Shown here piece after piece: positions 1-12,413 of a stretch of DNA of 64,000 bases. Location of the stretch: contig JAMXDE010000003.1 of the NCBI GenBank assembly GCA_026770025.1, positions 2,418,001 through 2,482,000 of the forward strand, given 5' to 3'. The notes beneath the pieces are model-generated. The model was not told the origin of the DNA. It was given only the letters and a program-made list of their open reading frames with translations, and did no database searches. Numbering within the stretch: position 1 is the stretch's first letter; the number at the start of each line of letters is the position of its first letter. This DNA comes from Craspedostauros australis (Eukaryota; Bacillariophyta; Bacillariophyceae; Mastogloiales; Achnanthaceae). Made by a program: the position numbers and the translations under genes.

Positions 1-1208
1 TCTTCGAGTTCACATCTAACCGCTTCACTCTGCTCAACTCCAAACACCAGTGTTCGAGAATTGCCAAGTTTTCGCGACATGGCAGTTCTGTAGCGCCTTC
101 ACTCCTTGGCGCTCAGAGAGAAAGACCAACCGATTGGGATGTGGGATGTGGGTGTGGGTGGGTGTTGACGTTGATGTTGATGTTGTTGCAACGACGATCT
201 TTGGTGTTATCCTTACTCTGTCTGGTTTTGCTACGATTGGCTGCGTGTAAATTTGTACCCAGTCCACCTTCCGTAGCGACAGCCTCTGCTAACCATGACC
301 TCTTTGCCACGCTTGTGGAGGAAAATGTCCCTTCCAGGTGTGAGGATTTTCGCGTTGGTGCTGTTGGTGTTGAAGGGCCTTCGCGCCGTTCCAACCGAAA
401 TAATTGGCCGCGCACTCCTTCGCCTTGCGTCATGTTGCGAGGTGGCCCTCCGAAACGCTACTATTCCTCCGTGGACGCGTGACCGTGCCGCACGTGCGAG
501 TGCCACACATTTGTACGAGGCGGATACTACGTCCACGAAACGACGACACCTGTACCTCGTAGGACAAGTACCAAAGCCTACTATTCTTCGAGCTTGGGTA
601 CGAGTACGAGTACGAGCACAAGTCCGAACATGAGCAGGGACAGGCAGAGACGCCACGCTTCACAGCGACAACAACTTCAACGCACGCAGAGAACGAGGGG
701 GGGAGAAGAAACAGAGCCACTCCGGCGTTCCGAAAAGGCGGGACCAACATCGACGACAGATACAAACCTCCAGCTCGTGCTTCATCAGGGCCAAATCCAA
801 ACTCGTGAGGAATCAACCCAGGAAAGCACGAAGGTGCCAGCCACCCACCAAATTCCAACAACTTGCACACAAAAACAAGATCTGAGCCCAAACATACTCG
901 CAAAATACTCCAACCAAGACACCACAACTCCACACAAACCACAAATTCACGAACCCACCAACCCCAAGACCACCCAAGACCGGTCAGTATTCGCACTTGT
1001 GCCATCCATACGACTACTCGTCGAAATAGCAATACAAGTGCATCATCACGCATCGACATCCCATCTCGACGCAAATTGCTGTCGATCTCTGTTTGCACCC
1101 ACCACATTTGCCTTTCAGAGCACCTACACCACAGCGTGCCATAACATAACATACTGTATCATATCACGCCACACAACACCACACCACACTCCACCATCCA
1201 AACCAACC
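1..1208. other. Upstream intergenic region, no convincing gene
   Basis: No reading frame here looks like a protein; the long ones are low in complexity or lie opposite each other. An open frame runs without a stop from 594 into the DUF6824 gene, but its residues 1-205 are T/Q/P-rich and not domain-like, so it is probably 5' leader. A short tandem run of TACGAG units lies near 599-618 and GTTGATGTT-type repeats at 165-190. The last 150 bases are rich in CA and AC, as expected of a diatom 5' leader. Confidence 0.55.
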
Positions 1209-3461
1209 ATGGCGAAACGAAAGAGCTGCTCCTCCAGCGTTGCATCAAGCCGCAGCAACGATGCGGACACCACGCAGCAGCAACAAGAGCCGCAACAGAA
1301 GTCACAGACGAAGTTGCAACTGGTGGTGCGCCCCGGGAACAAGGACATCCTATGCGGGAGGGGCACAGGACCGAGCAACTTCGTCGGCAATGTTGCATTT
1401 CGCCAACTGATCCAATCCAGGTCTTCGGACTACCTGGATGCGATCATCCACGGAACCAAGACGACCATCGCGAAGGAGATCATCGGCAATGTCCACGAGA
1501 ACGGAGGGCGATTCTTGACCAAGCTCGACTCCAAGGAGATGTCGTTGCTGAGGTCTGCCTGCGAATCATCCAGCCTCCCTGCATCACCTCGCTTCGACAT
1601 GGCCCATGTTCGTGAGATCATGGATGAACATGATGGTAAGTTGCTGCTGATGGGTACAACACAATGTTCTGCCCTGCTCTGCTCTGCTCTGTCGTGCTCT
1701 ACTGTGCTCTTTATCCATCCAACATATCTTCGCGGTTTGGTGCGTTGCCTCTTGTATTCGGCACAGCGTTGCAATGTTGTGCCTTCGCTCTCCGAGGCTT
1801 TGGGAACTTGAGGCCTGTCTGCACAATCGAATCGTGTATCCGGACCTTGGTTGCTCCGTGATACCAATACGAGTGTGGTGCCCATATTCGCTTGAACCTT
1901 GCTCTCACATCGTCCATATCATGTCATGCCATGTCCATCCTCCCTCATCTCGTGCGTTTCGCCACTCATCGTGCAATCAGATCTGCCAGAGATTCTGTAC
2001 GTCGTCATCACCGACGAAAACACCCTCATCCAGAAGACGAAGCAGGCCTTCCGACATGTGACTCGGAAGCTTGGAGAGGCTGAAGTGTCGCCGTCAAGGT
2101 CGCAGACAGCATTCTCGTCTGCCAGCACTGGTGCGCCATCAACCATCTCCTTCGGCTCGCCGACCAAGCGAAGGAGAGGCATGTCCGACCCTTGCGGTGG
2201 AAGCATCAGCAACGGCACAGCCCATTCTCCTCGTGCCTCGCCACAACAGAGCTCGGGCCATGGCGCCTTCTCACCATCAGCGGTATCTCAATCTTCACGT
2301 GGCCGCCAGGCAAGCCGCCCTGATGATACCCCGATGACCAGGGACGAATTGATCGAACAGCTCCTGAAAGCACAGGCACAAAGCCAAGAACACGACCTAC
2401 AACAGACAAATTATCAGTCCCTGAATGCAGCCCCAGCTCCAGTTCAAGAGAAGGCACACTTCAACAATCAGATGCTTCTTCCTGGCGGGCTCGGTGTGGA
2501 CGACCTCATGAGCGGCGCCCATGGCAAGATTCGGCAAGACACCAAGCTCTTCCCCGGAGTGGGCCGCAGTCACATGCGCTATGGGCAGCAAAGCCCCTTG
2601 GTGGAGCAGGATCTTTCGCCTCTCTGCGCGGTTCTTGCTCGGCGCAACCAAGATGTCGTTGACAGAACCAAGCAGTTGCGCTTGAGACAAAGTAGTCCTC
2701 CCACATACTGTGCAGGATCAGGTCAAGGCGTCGAAGCCGAATTCAACGGCGATACGATCGCAAATCGCATGCTCGCTCGCTCGATGTCTCTCGATCGAAC
2801 CCCAAATTCTGCGCATCAGGGGCAAAGCGCACACCAACTTCCTATTGGACCCACCCAGTGTGAACTGGAAGACAAGATCAGACAGTTGCAGAGTGATCGA
2901 TTGGTCATGATGTCCAAGCAGAACCACGTGGAGAAGGTGCTGGCTGCGAAGCGGCTCAGAGAGTCGATTGTCGAAAGCTTGCACAGTCTTCAACAGCCTT
3001 CATCTCAGCAGCAGCAACAACAACGACAACAACAACAGCTTAGGCAGCAGCAGATTCTACCACAGGTGACAACTTCAGGAATGGGTATTGATGCCAGGAT
3101 CGCCTTGGCCAGGGCACTGCAGGAAGTACCATCTCCAGTGGTCCCAAGCAAGCCAGCCAGCCAAACGTTGCTGGAGCTTGCAAGCAGGGAGAGCTCAGGC
3201 AGCGCTCTGCTCGACAGGATGCTCCTCGAACGACACCACCAGGCGCAGCAAGCGAGACAAGCTCCGGCCCCAGCATCAAATCCAAACGAGTTATCATCCC
3301 TCCCGCTTCTTGTGCTGAGAGCAAGAGCGAGAGCAAGAACACAGGCGATGCTGGATGAAGCTGCAGCCGCTTCACCACAGCTGGTCATGTCCGCACCGAT
3401 GGCTTCCTCATCGTTAATGCAGCAACAACTCACTTTCCGTTCTCCCCACGGTGGTTTGTAA
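1209..3461 (+). CDS. DUF6824 domain protein (diatom CGRG-motif family), 2 exons, 635 aa
   Basis: Exons are 1209-1635 and 1981-3461. The intron (1636-1980) starts GTAAG and ends CAATCAG, and the frame joins as codon G|AT. The start at 1209 sits in a good context (ACCATGG) and precedes the domain closely. Residues about 38-165 carry the DUF6824 pattern: PGNKDILCGRG, then GN..FR, an IA.EI..NV..NGGRFL block, and after the intron ILYVVITDENTLIQKTKQAF. This domain is expanded in diatoms; its biochemical role is not established, and a DNA-binding or regulatory role is often supposed. The rest is low-complexity and Q/S/P-rich, with a polyQ tract near 3005-3055 and basic clusters such as SPTKRRRG, a possible nuclear signal. 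Domain call is strong; function is unknown. Confidence 0.85.
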
Positions 3462-6347
3462 CATGGGTAGAGGAGGTCATTCATCAGGACCGCACCCACT
3501 TGCGAACGACAGCGCGAGTTGTGCTGTGTTCTGTTGCCCTGTGTTTCACTGATCACAGCATGAATGAACAACGACATCGAACAGGTTTTGCTTCCGCACA
3601 CAACTCGCATATATCATGTCCACCCTTCGATGGAGTATAATCAAACACTTGTACCACATAATACGTAGTTCTGGCTGCTTCAGCGAAACAAAACGACACC
3701 AGGTTTTCTCTGGAGCACTCTTGTCAAAATCGTGTGCAGAATCCGTTTCTCTCCACTGCATCGGGACCTACGAATGCCCTACTAATCCGAGAGTGTGGCA
3801 GTGTTAGTTTGCAGATTCGTTCTGCAACACTGAGCGGCAAAAATGCAGGAGACTACCCCCAGAAAGAGAGTGTGAGTATGCCATTGAAGGTGTCATGCGT
3901 ACTCAGGCCGACCACTCTCATGCAGAGGTATGGAGGCGGGAGCACTACTGCGTTGGATTGTGCTTGGGTGCCCTCTGTCGAGTCAGCATCGTTCAAAGAT
4001 ACTTTGCTTCCAGTTGTGATCGAGAATCGGCCTCGCCAACCAATCTCGTGTGCCAAGGGAGAAAAAAATCAGATTGTTTAGGCGCAAGAGGCGTCTGCAC
4101 AAACAAGAACAAGGGTCTGCAGATCTCGGTGGTTGATGGACTGGATGGCGCGTAGAGGCACAAAAGAACAGTGCAAAGCGAGGGTTCTCTTGTGGCCTTT
4201 CTGGGAGGCGACCTTTCTGTTCTGATGAGCACTTGAGACTTCGTGGAAACGCTCCTTGGGTCGAACCAATGCGCACGTAGATGCATTGACGCTGACCCTT
4301 TACAGCGCTCCATTCGGTCAGGGATGTCAATAGTTGGATAGACCTCTTGAGCGTGAGATGCCCAAAGATCTAAGTGCAGGCGTATCGTGAGATGCCAAGT
4401 TCGAATCTCCCTCCCTTGAGTGTAATGCGAGGAGTCGACGGAGCAGGCGATGTTGGTGAAAAACCGCTCCGCCCAGCCCACTCGTCCATGCATCTAATCT
4501 AATCTAATCTAATCTCTCTTTCTTCCTTTCGCTTTCTTGGATACAACGGACGCTCATGGTCTGATCCCATGGGGGCTTAGTCTTGGGACGTGCTTGTCTG
4601 TGGGGTTGCCGCAGGAGAACTCCTCCAGCATGAAGTTCAACACAGGTTGCTTCTCCGTCATCAATCTGATCCATTAGTCAGTCGACAATCTATCTTGTTC
4701 TACTTGAACCTAGCATGCGTCGCCTACCTGTCTCTTGCCTCTGCTTGCGCCGGCCTGCTTGCATGCCTGCTCCCCTCCCTCCCTCCCTCAACGAACACAA
4801 AAGGTTGATCTGCCTCCGATTGATCTGAAGGAGTACCTTGCCGTTCGTGGCAAGTTGTGCTCCTGGTTTGCTCCCGCCTCGTTGCTGCAGTTTCTCATGT
4901 CGTGCCATTTGAGGAGTATCCTAATACGCTTGGAGGACTGACTGTCTTGGGTGACGCACGTTCTTCATGAGTACGAGTGTGAGTAAGAGAGGTCATTTCT
5001 ATCTGCGTTGGATGGTGATAGTGGGGAGTAGCCTGGATGCTGTCCGGATGGAAGAGCGGATGGGTGGGGTCCCATACCCTTTGCCATACGGACTTGTATT
5101 GGCATGAGTAGGTACTGCTCCAGCATCTCCAACCCCAAGCTTGCGCAGACGCCAGCCACCTCGCAAGGACGCGAATACCTTCAGGAAGAGGTCTCTGCAC
5201 AAATGCTATGAATAAGAATCTCTTTGAGCCTCATGGCTTTATTGTTCGGCTAGTGCGTGCCATACGTTACAGAGTACTGCTCCATGGTTGTGCTACCAAA
5301 CTCTTGCGACATCGATTGTACGCAGGTACTACTCGTGCTGCTGCACCCTTGATGTGGTCTATCTGCGCCATCACAAACGCACAGTATTTCTGTTTCTGTT
5401 TCCATGTTTCACGACAACAACGCATTTGGATGGATTCGATTGTGGAACAGAAATGGCACCAACCAACGCTAGAAGCGCCGCGACCATAAATACTGGAATT
5501 GAGCGAACTGTGGTTGGGAAAGGAACTTGACGAGGAGCGCTCAAAGTAGTCGGATTCTGAAAGAAGCGCCGACGTCAGTACGTCGAATTATCACGAACTT
5601 CCAGGTCCACGAAAACAGCACACCAAGATGGCACCAAAGAAGCTCAGCAAAACATCAACGACGAACAGCACGCAACAGCCGAGAGAGAACATAGAACACC
5701 AGTGAATGAGAAAGAGAGGCATCTCACGTCAGCGACACAGACAGAGTCCCCAATCTCACAAGCATACGACCCACTCGTACGAACTACTCGCAGGAGGTAA
5801 CAAACATACCCACGTCTGCCCTCCTCGAAGAGATCGTACTCTCCCAGCAGGGTGGCCCGACGCGACTGTGAATTCGCGACTGAGATCGCTGCTTCACTTC
5901 AAGCAACCTCCGCCCCGGCCCTCCCAAGCAGTCTCCATCCGCCAGAGCCAAGACGGATACCGTCCAGAGGTTCGACTACCGATAGTGCGTGAGGCTCCTG
6001 ATCAGCAGCTTGGATTCTTCCGTCAGTTTCTTCCTGGTCGCGATCCTGTCTTGGGTTTCTGTGCACAAAGCACAACGAAACTTTCACGCAACGAGGGGCA
6101 TTTGATTTGGGATTCGGCTCCCTTTGGGGTCACACTCGGAGGCCGCACCAGCACCACACCCGCATACAAGCAGCTCCCACAGCGATTGGAGTTTTGCTGA
6201 CGCTGTTCCGTTTTTCCGAAGTCGACAAGATCCAACGAAGAAGGTTGGGAACGTACTGCGATCTGTCCCAAGGTCAACAGCATTCCGCAGAACCTGGCCT
6301 CTGTAGCAGCGACGAAGACGGACTCGGAGACAACAGAGAGGAGCGAA
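3462..6347. other. Gene-poor intergenic stretch
   Basis: About 2.9 kb with no frame I can support. It contains a short CTAAT pentamer run near 4493-4516. A frame at about 4800-4860 translates to a peptide-like piece (VDLPPIDLKEYLA) without a clear start or splice partners. A frame at 5706-6200 looks compositionally random. The right end is presumably the promoter and leader of the RING gene. Confidence 0.5.
4493..4516. repeat. CTAAT pentanucleotide microsatellite
   Basis: Four to five tandem copies of the pentamer CTAAT in intergenic DNA. Confidence 0.85.
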
Positions 6348-8451
6348 GTGGACAAGTTCTTCAGGGCGGTCGTGAAGATAGTGATAAAGACAGCGATGGC
6401 GGCGACGGCGACGACGATGATGATGTGTATCACGAAGGAACAATGCGATCGATCATCATCGCTCAGCATAGTGATAATGCAAGATGGTAATGCATCGCAT
6501 CATCTTCGGATCCATCCAAGGGAACGAGTAGCGAGGTCTGCGAATCGAACATCGGCTTCCTCTGCTCCTTCGTCGTCGTCAGCATCATCATCATTGTCTT
6601 CATCGTCGCCCAGCCTGTCGCCATCGCCCATACCTTCCGTGATTTGGAGGGCCGTCCAGATTGGCCTGATCCTGCTGACGCAAGCGACCACCGGAGATGC
6701 TCAAGCAACACGTCGAGTTCATTATGCCAAAGTATGCGATATTCAACAGAACATGGTCTTCCCTTTACCTCAGGCAGCGACTGGAGGGGGTGACAGGATG
6801 CTGCGACAACTTGCGTCGACTTCAACCGTGCCAGCAGTTTCAGCTTTTCCGCCACGCAGCGCCGCCAGCAGTATGATCCACACTGGCACGAAGAAACTAC
6901 GTCAACACGAGAAGCGACGTGTATCGCTTGCGCTGGATCTCGATTGGAGCGTTTTCACAGCTGCTGTTGCTGCTGCTGCTGCATCTCCATACCACCACGA
7001 AAACAGCGGAGCACATCAACGACGAACACCCGATGGCAGATTACTGCAAGACGAAGCAGGCTCGCAAGGTGCCACCGAGGGTGAAGCGGGCGCTTTTCCG
7101 GAACAAACTCAGACAGAGGAAGAATCCATGCTCGTTCGACTGTGCGATTGCTACTACCTCGAGCTATCATCCGATGATGAAACTGACAATGGTAAAAATG
7201 TGCCTGATGGAGGCAATTCGACGTCGCCGTCCGTTTCCGTATGCCCAGCGACTGCCAATACGTGCGCTCTTCCAGTCGATCGCACGCAGCCGATCCATTG
7301 CTACCAATCAGACTCGGATTACGTATTCGTGCAGAATGTAAGTGCAGCAGAAAATCATGATTGGATTGCTTGCGGTGTGGTGGATATCCGACCCATCCAC
7401 AAGCATTGCACAATACTACACGAGTACAAGCACTGCGTCAATTTGCCAACAACGTCTTAGCTTCACTTTACCATTATTGGTAACATGCAATCCACACCAC
7501 AATCCACACTGCCTTTGTCTACCAATACACTGACTTTCTCTCTCTCTCTCTCTCTCTCTCTCTGAACATCGAACTACCTAATTCATCTCCATGGCATAAC
7601 CCACCGTACTTGCTCGTGCAATGTAGGCATGGCCACTTCTCATCCTTTGGTTCTCGTTCCTGCTCGCCATGTTTTGGTGCTCTGCGAGAGGATTTCATGC
7701 GCAGCACTACCTTTGGTCCTGCGCACGCGGCGGCGAAGAATGGAATGAGGAAGTTGTCGCGCACGTGACGAATTCGCAACGTGCAAACTCATCAGGCAAC
7801 GGAGACACAGACGAGGCTGGAGGATCAGAGTCCGCACAACCTCGACCAAGACCATCCGCGAGGACCCCGATGGCACGCACGTGGGTGGAGCATCTGGAGG
7901 AATACCTGAGACATATACATCGCCAAGCTGTGTCGTTGCAATGGATCGAGCAACAGGAGGAACGGCTGCGCGAGCGACAGAATGCAATGCGAGATGCAAA
8001 TAATGGCGGTGCGGGAGGTACAGCTGATGCCAGCGGCACTAACCAAGCAACATCGCAGATGACGGATGGCGCAGGCATCTCAGATCCAACGTTGATAACC
8101 CACGAGGATGGCATACCTCGCCTCCGTCTTCCGTTCTGCTTGCCCACAAAGCACTGGACGAAAGAGGATGAACATCAGTATCTACAGAATCATGGCGATG
8201 AGAAAGTGGAGAGTGACGTGGTGGATTCGAGTCGTCATGGCGACCAAAGCAACACCAGCACAAAGAACGAGGTTGGTATTGGAGGAAACGGTGAAGCCTG
8301 CTGCGCAATCTGCATCGTGGATATTGAAGTCGGTGACCGAGTTGGCAATTTGCCATGCCACCACGTATTCCATGTTGATTGTCTCAAGCCGTGGATCAAG
8401 AAGCAGAATGCGTGTCCGTTGTGCCACGCCAAAATTGTAAAGCCTCTGTGA
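6348..8451 (+). CDS. Membrane RING-H2 finger protein, probable E3 ubiquitin ligase, 2 exons
   Basis: Exons are 6348-7337 and 7627-8451; the intron starts GTAAGT and ends ATGTAG in phase 0. Splicing joins a Cys-containing, probably luminal region (...CYQSDSDYVFVQN) directly to a hydrophobic helix, WPLLILWFSFLLAMFW (residues about 332-348), which supports the boundaries. The C-terminus holds a RING-H2: CCAIC near residues 555-559, then CHHVFHVDC and a final CPLC near 593-596, giving the C3H2C3 zinc ligands. Membrane RING proteins of this plan usually act as E3 ligases on membrane clients. Residues before about 130 are S-rich and include a weak hydrophobic stretch (WRAVQIGLILL). The true start may be 6348, 6477 or further upstream, so the N-terminus is uncertain. 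Total about 604 aa from 6348. Confidence 0.8.
7537..7563. repeat. TC dinucleotide microsatellite
   Basis: Run of about 13 TC units inside the intron of the RING gene; it may serve as part of the pyrimidine tract before the acceptor at 7626. Confidence 0.9.
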
Positions 8452-9098
8452 ATGCGAGAGTCACTTGAAGCAGTCACTGTGCCTAACAGCACCAACAGCA
8501 AAAGCAGAAGCAGGTGGAGCCAACAAACACCAGTACGTACCATGGGTTGCGCCATTTGTGAGAGAGTTGGTGATAGAACAGCAATCTTGTATTATTGACA
8601 ATAGTCTTGTGCATTTGTGTGCTCGTGCCAAGTGGAGTACCTAATGACACAACAACAAAACCGTGAATGACAAAATAATGTATGATAACAACGCTGCGTG
8701 GTATGCATCCATACTCGTACCTTAGGTACCCCAGGAACAAGATGTGTGCGTTGTGAATTGCAGTCCCTGTTGTTGGTAGTTTGAAAGCAGCCGATGGACT
8801 TGATAAGGCTACATTCTAGTTCAACCACAGTTAGACAGAAGTCGAGACACGAACAACATCAAAATGATGGTTGACACTTCAACTCCAACCGTATCTTTTC
8901 TCCGACCATCCGACCACACAAATGAGTCGCCACCGATTCGAAAGCAGCGCACTCCATTCGAGGCATTGCACAGCTGCTTCATCCACCTACTCCATCGTTC
9001 CCAGTCTTCTCTCTCTTCTCTGTTTGGAGAGCCAATTGTGACATCCCACAACTACGATTCGCTTCCAATACGAGTAGAGAACTGTTATACGACATACG
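8452..9098. promoter_or_regulatory. Intergenic region upstream of the kinase-epimerase gene
   Basis: About 650 bp between two plus-strand genes; it must hold the 3' end of the RING transcript and the promoter of the next gene. No coding frame is convincing. A TACGAGT motif lies about 30 bases before the kinase start codon (near 9070). No TATA box is obvious. Confidence 0.45.
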
Positions 9099-9897
9099 AT
9101 GACGCGGCCATCACGTTCAACCCTGTTGCCCACGCCATTTCTGCGGCTGTTTGCGATCATCGCTTTGTGCGTGTGGCGACCGTTGATCTTCCTCGCACCC
9201 ATTTTGATTGCCTCCTATGCTTGCGGAAGCGCCAGCGCGAGTCCAAATGCCGCAGCCGCATCGCCGCAGAAGCTGGTGATCGGCGTGGACGGCGGCACAG
9301 AATCCATCCGCGCCTGCTGCTTCGACGCCAAGACGGGGTGCGTCGTGGGAAAGTCCTGCGCCGTGCCGTACGTCACGCATCATCCTCAACCGGGTTGGGC
9401 GGAGCAGGAACCGGCCGATTGGTATGCCAATCTAGGACAGGCCGTGCGTGGCGCGTTGCTATCGTTGGAGCATGCGGACGGCGAATTCGAAGTCTGCGGG
9501 CTGTGCGTGGACACCACCTGCTGTTCGGTCGTCGCGTTGGATCGCGAGATGGAACCGCTGCGGCGTTGCCTGCTTTGGATGGATGCGAGATCTGCGCAGC
9601 AGACCAAAGAAATCCTCGAGACGTGCTGTGGCGATCCAGCGCTGGATATCAACTGCGGCGGAGAAGGGCCGTTGTCAGCGGAGTGGATGATCCCGAAGGC
9701 GTTGTGGATTCGGCAGACAGAGCCAGAAGTGTGGGAGAAGGCGACCACGATCTGCGAGTATCAGGACTACATCAACTACAAGCTCACTGGCAAGATGGTG
9801 GCAAGCTCCTGCAACGCGGCCACGCGATGGCATTGGAATGGAAAGGAATGCATCGAGCAACCCCTACAAAACATCAACAAGAACAACAACAACAAGA

Positions 9898-9928
<31 letters not shown>

Positions 9929-11825
9929 CAATATTGTTGACAATCAGACCCATCCTGGACGACCGCTGTCGTTGTATGCGAAATTGGGCATCCCAGAATT
10001 GGCAAACAAACTGCCGCAATCTTGTCTCGCTATGGGCGATCTCGTGGGCCATCTTACTGATGTCGCCGCCAAGCATCTGGGCTTGCCAGTTGGGACACCC
10101 GTCACGCAGGGCGGTCCTGATGCCTTCGTTGGGATGATCGGCCTTGGGTGCATCCATCCCGGACAGCTGTGCCTCATCACGGGATCGTCACATTTGCATT
10201 GCATGGTGTCATCCAAGCCGACGACGGCTGCAGGAACATGGGGCGCTTACCAAGGCGCGCCCTTGCCAAGTCTCAACTTCGCCGAAGGTGGGCAATCCTC
10301 CACGGGATCCATCCTGAAATGGTGCAAAACGAAGATCTTCAACGACGACGTGGATTACAAAGAATTGGACGAGGAGGCGTCGAAGATACCGCCAGGTAGC
10401 GATGGCGTGATGGCCCTGGAGACCTTTCAGGGATCCAGGACGCCCATCACCGACCCATCCGCGCGTGGCGCCTTGCTCGGGCTGTCATTGTCGCACACGC
10501 GCGCGCACATCTGGCGTGCATGGATGGAAGCGGTGTGCTTCGGAACGCGAGGTTGCATCCAAGATGGGTTGGAGAAGGCGGGTCACGCCTGTTCCGAAAT
10601 CATCATGGCGGGCGGCGCAACACGATCTCCTCTGTGGTTGCAAATGCACGCCGATGTCACAGGAAAGCCAGTGGTGGTGTGCGAGAATGCAGATGCGCCG
10701 CTCTTGGGATGTGCCATTCTCGCCAGCGTCGGAGCCGGCATTCATGATTCGGTCGATGCTGCCGTGGAAGCGATGGTGCGGCGTGTCGAACGTGTGGAGC
10801 CCGACCCCAATCACGCGCGACAGTACACGGATCTGTACGAGAATGCGTACAAGCAGATTTCGCCGACGATTCAGCCCATCGTTCACAACCTCAGCAAGCT
10901 CCGAGGCGGTGCAAGTGGCAGTGGCGTCGTGAGCAACGAAGACGGTTCCGCCGTTTGTGCAACCGAATCGAAGCAAACGAAACGAACGAAGCACCTGACC
11001 ATATCACCCTCGTTGCTGGCCTGCGATTGGGCCAGAATGGGAGAAGAGGTGGATCGGTGTCTTCGGGCAGGTGCTAGCCGTCTCCACGTGGATATCTTGG
11101 ACGGTGTCTTCGTCGATTCGCCGGACGCATTCACCTTCGGGCCACAGATGGTGCGTGCTATTCGGCGTGCTTCCGACGCGAAGCATGCACAGAACGACGT
11201 GAATGGGGAGCAGGAACGACTCCATCTCGATTTGCACATGTACGTCGAGCGACCGGCACGGTTCATTGATGCCATGGCCGACGCTGGTGCCGACACCTTC
11301 ATCTTCCAATGGGAAGCCATTCCTGTGTCGATAGATGCATCAGGTGATGGGATGAGTGGTGGATCAAGTCTGAGCAAACACGAGCAGAAGCAGAGGAACG
11401 AAGAGCGCACTCAAGAAGCAATCGGGATGGCAAAACGGATCATCGACAAGGGCATGGCCTGCGGCATCTGCATCAACCCCAGCACCAGCCTGGATGACAT
11501 CCACCCCGTGCTCCAATCCGGCCTCATCTCGGTCGTCGATATTCTGGCCGTAAACCCCGGATTTGGTGGGCAGCAATTCCAAACCACCACGGTCGATCGA
11601 TTGAGAGATCTTTGCGGTTTTCGGCGGCAGCATCGTGCCGCATGCGGAGATTTTGCAATCATGGTGGACGGTGGCATCAATGCAAGCACCATTCAGCATG
11701 TCGCGGAGTACGCCGACATTGCCGTGGCAGGAACGTACGTATTCCGCCACAAGGTATCTCTGGAGGCTGGTATCAAAGATCTGCTGAATGGAGCGGCCAT
11801 GGGATGGGAGGGAACGTCAATTTGA
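9099..11825 (+). CDS. Fused FGGY carbohydrate kinase / ribulose-phosphate 3-epimerase, 908 aa
   Basis: Single exon. Residues 1-50 include a long hydrophobic stretch and an ASA-type cleavage motif, suggesting a signal peptide or signal anchor; the diatom plastid ASAFAP motif is not clear. Residues about 57-620 form an FGGY kinase: VIGVDGGTES phosphate-binding loop, PGWAEQEP, CEYQDY, and QGGPDAFVG with catalytic Asp near 341, then GGATRSPLWLQ in the second lobe. It resembles ribulokinase-like FGGY proteins of bacteria. A D/N-rich insert (near 259-280) interrupts the first half. Residues about 633-905 form a ribulose-phosphate 3-epimerase with all active-site residues in place: SPSLLACDW, HVD (His663, Asp665), LDLHM (His713) and VDGG (Asp857). 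If both halves are active, the protein would phosphorylate a ketopentose and epimerise the product to xylulose 5-phosphate. Sugar specificity and location are inference. Confidence 0.88.
9873..9931. repeat. Coding AAC/GAC triplet microsatellite in the kinase
   Basis: Tandem AAC followed by GAC triplets encode an Asn- and Asp-rich loop within the kinase domain. It keeps the frame and probably lies on the surface; it is likely length-polymorphic. Confidence 0.85.
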
Positions 11826-12359
11826 TGTGAACTTGAAACACAGATTCGTTGCCTGATAGCTCCGCGATGTCGTTGATGCTGTCTATTGTACGAGAAGTTG
11901 GCTACACAGTAGAGCAAGCGATTCACATGTATCTCTTTCATATAGTACATGCAATAGGGAGGACTATGCTCTTCCCTCCTTCATGGATGCTTGGGTTGCT
12001 TGCGATTCTGCGCGAGGAGACAGAGTCTAAGAACTAACATTGCGCAGTTCCGAAACGCCGCAAATGGAAATACGACCAACTCGACTCAAGAACAGATGCA
12101 AACAGCGAACAACAACGCAACAAAGCGAACATTGGGAAGCGTCACGAATCGGACCACGAGTCACTTGTGTTTCCCCAAACACGGACCAAGTAGGCTGTCG
12201 GCACCCTCCCCAGATCCAAACAACAGATCATCCGCACAAGCAAGGAGAGTGAATCCAAACACATACCGGAGATACCAACACCAACAAGCAACACGCAACC
12301 AACCGAAGCAAAGTGAAGCAAAGCATAAGAAAGAAAGAAGTAATGCAAAGCAAAGCATA

Positions 12360-12402
<43 letters not shown>

Positions 12403-12413
12403 GCTGATCCAAC
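11826..12413. other. Intergenic region with GAAA microsatellite
   Basis: No convincing frame. It includes a GAAA tetranucleotide run immediately before the next gene and short AAGCAAAGCA-type repeats near 12305-12360. It should contain the promoter of the mitochondrial protein gene. Confidence 0.5.
12361..12402. repeat. GAAA tetranucleotide microsatellite
   Basis: About ten GAAA units end 12 bases before the start codon of the small mitochondrial protein gene, so the repeat lies in its 5' leader or core promoter. Confidence 0.92.

Noticed and set aside
594-1208. In-frame N-terminal extension of the DUF6824 protein
   Set aside because: The added residues are low-complexity and antisense-overlapping; the ATG at 1209 has better context and lies near the domain.
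4385-4420. GTTCGAATC, resembling a tRNA B box
   Set aside because: No matching A box, acceptor stem or anticodon arm nearby.
4800-4941. Peptide-like frame with VDLPPIDLKEYLA
   Set aside because: No start codon, no convincing splice partners and a stop soon after; may be a chance frame or an old exon remnant.
5706-6200. 164-codon plus-strand frame upstream of the RING gene
   Set aside because: Random composition; no signal that it joins the RING exons.
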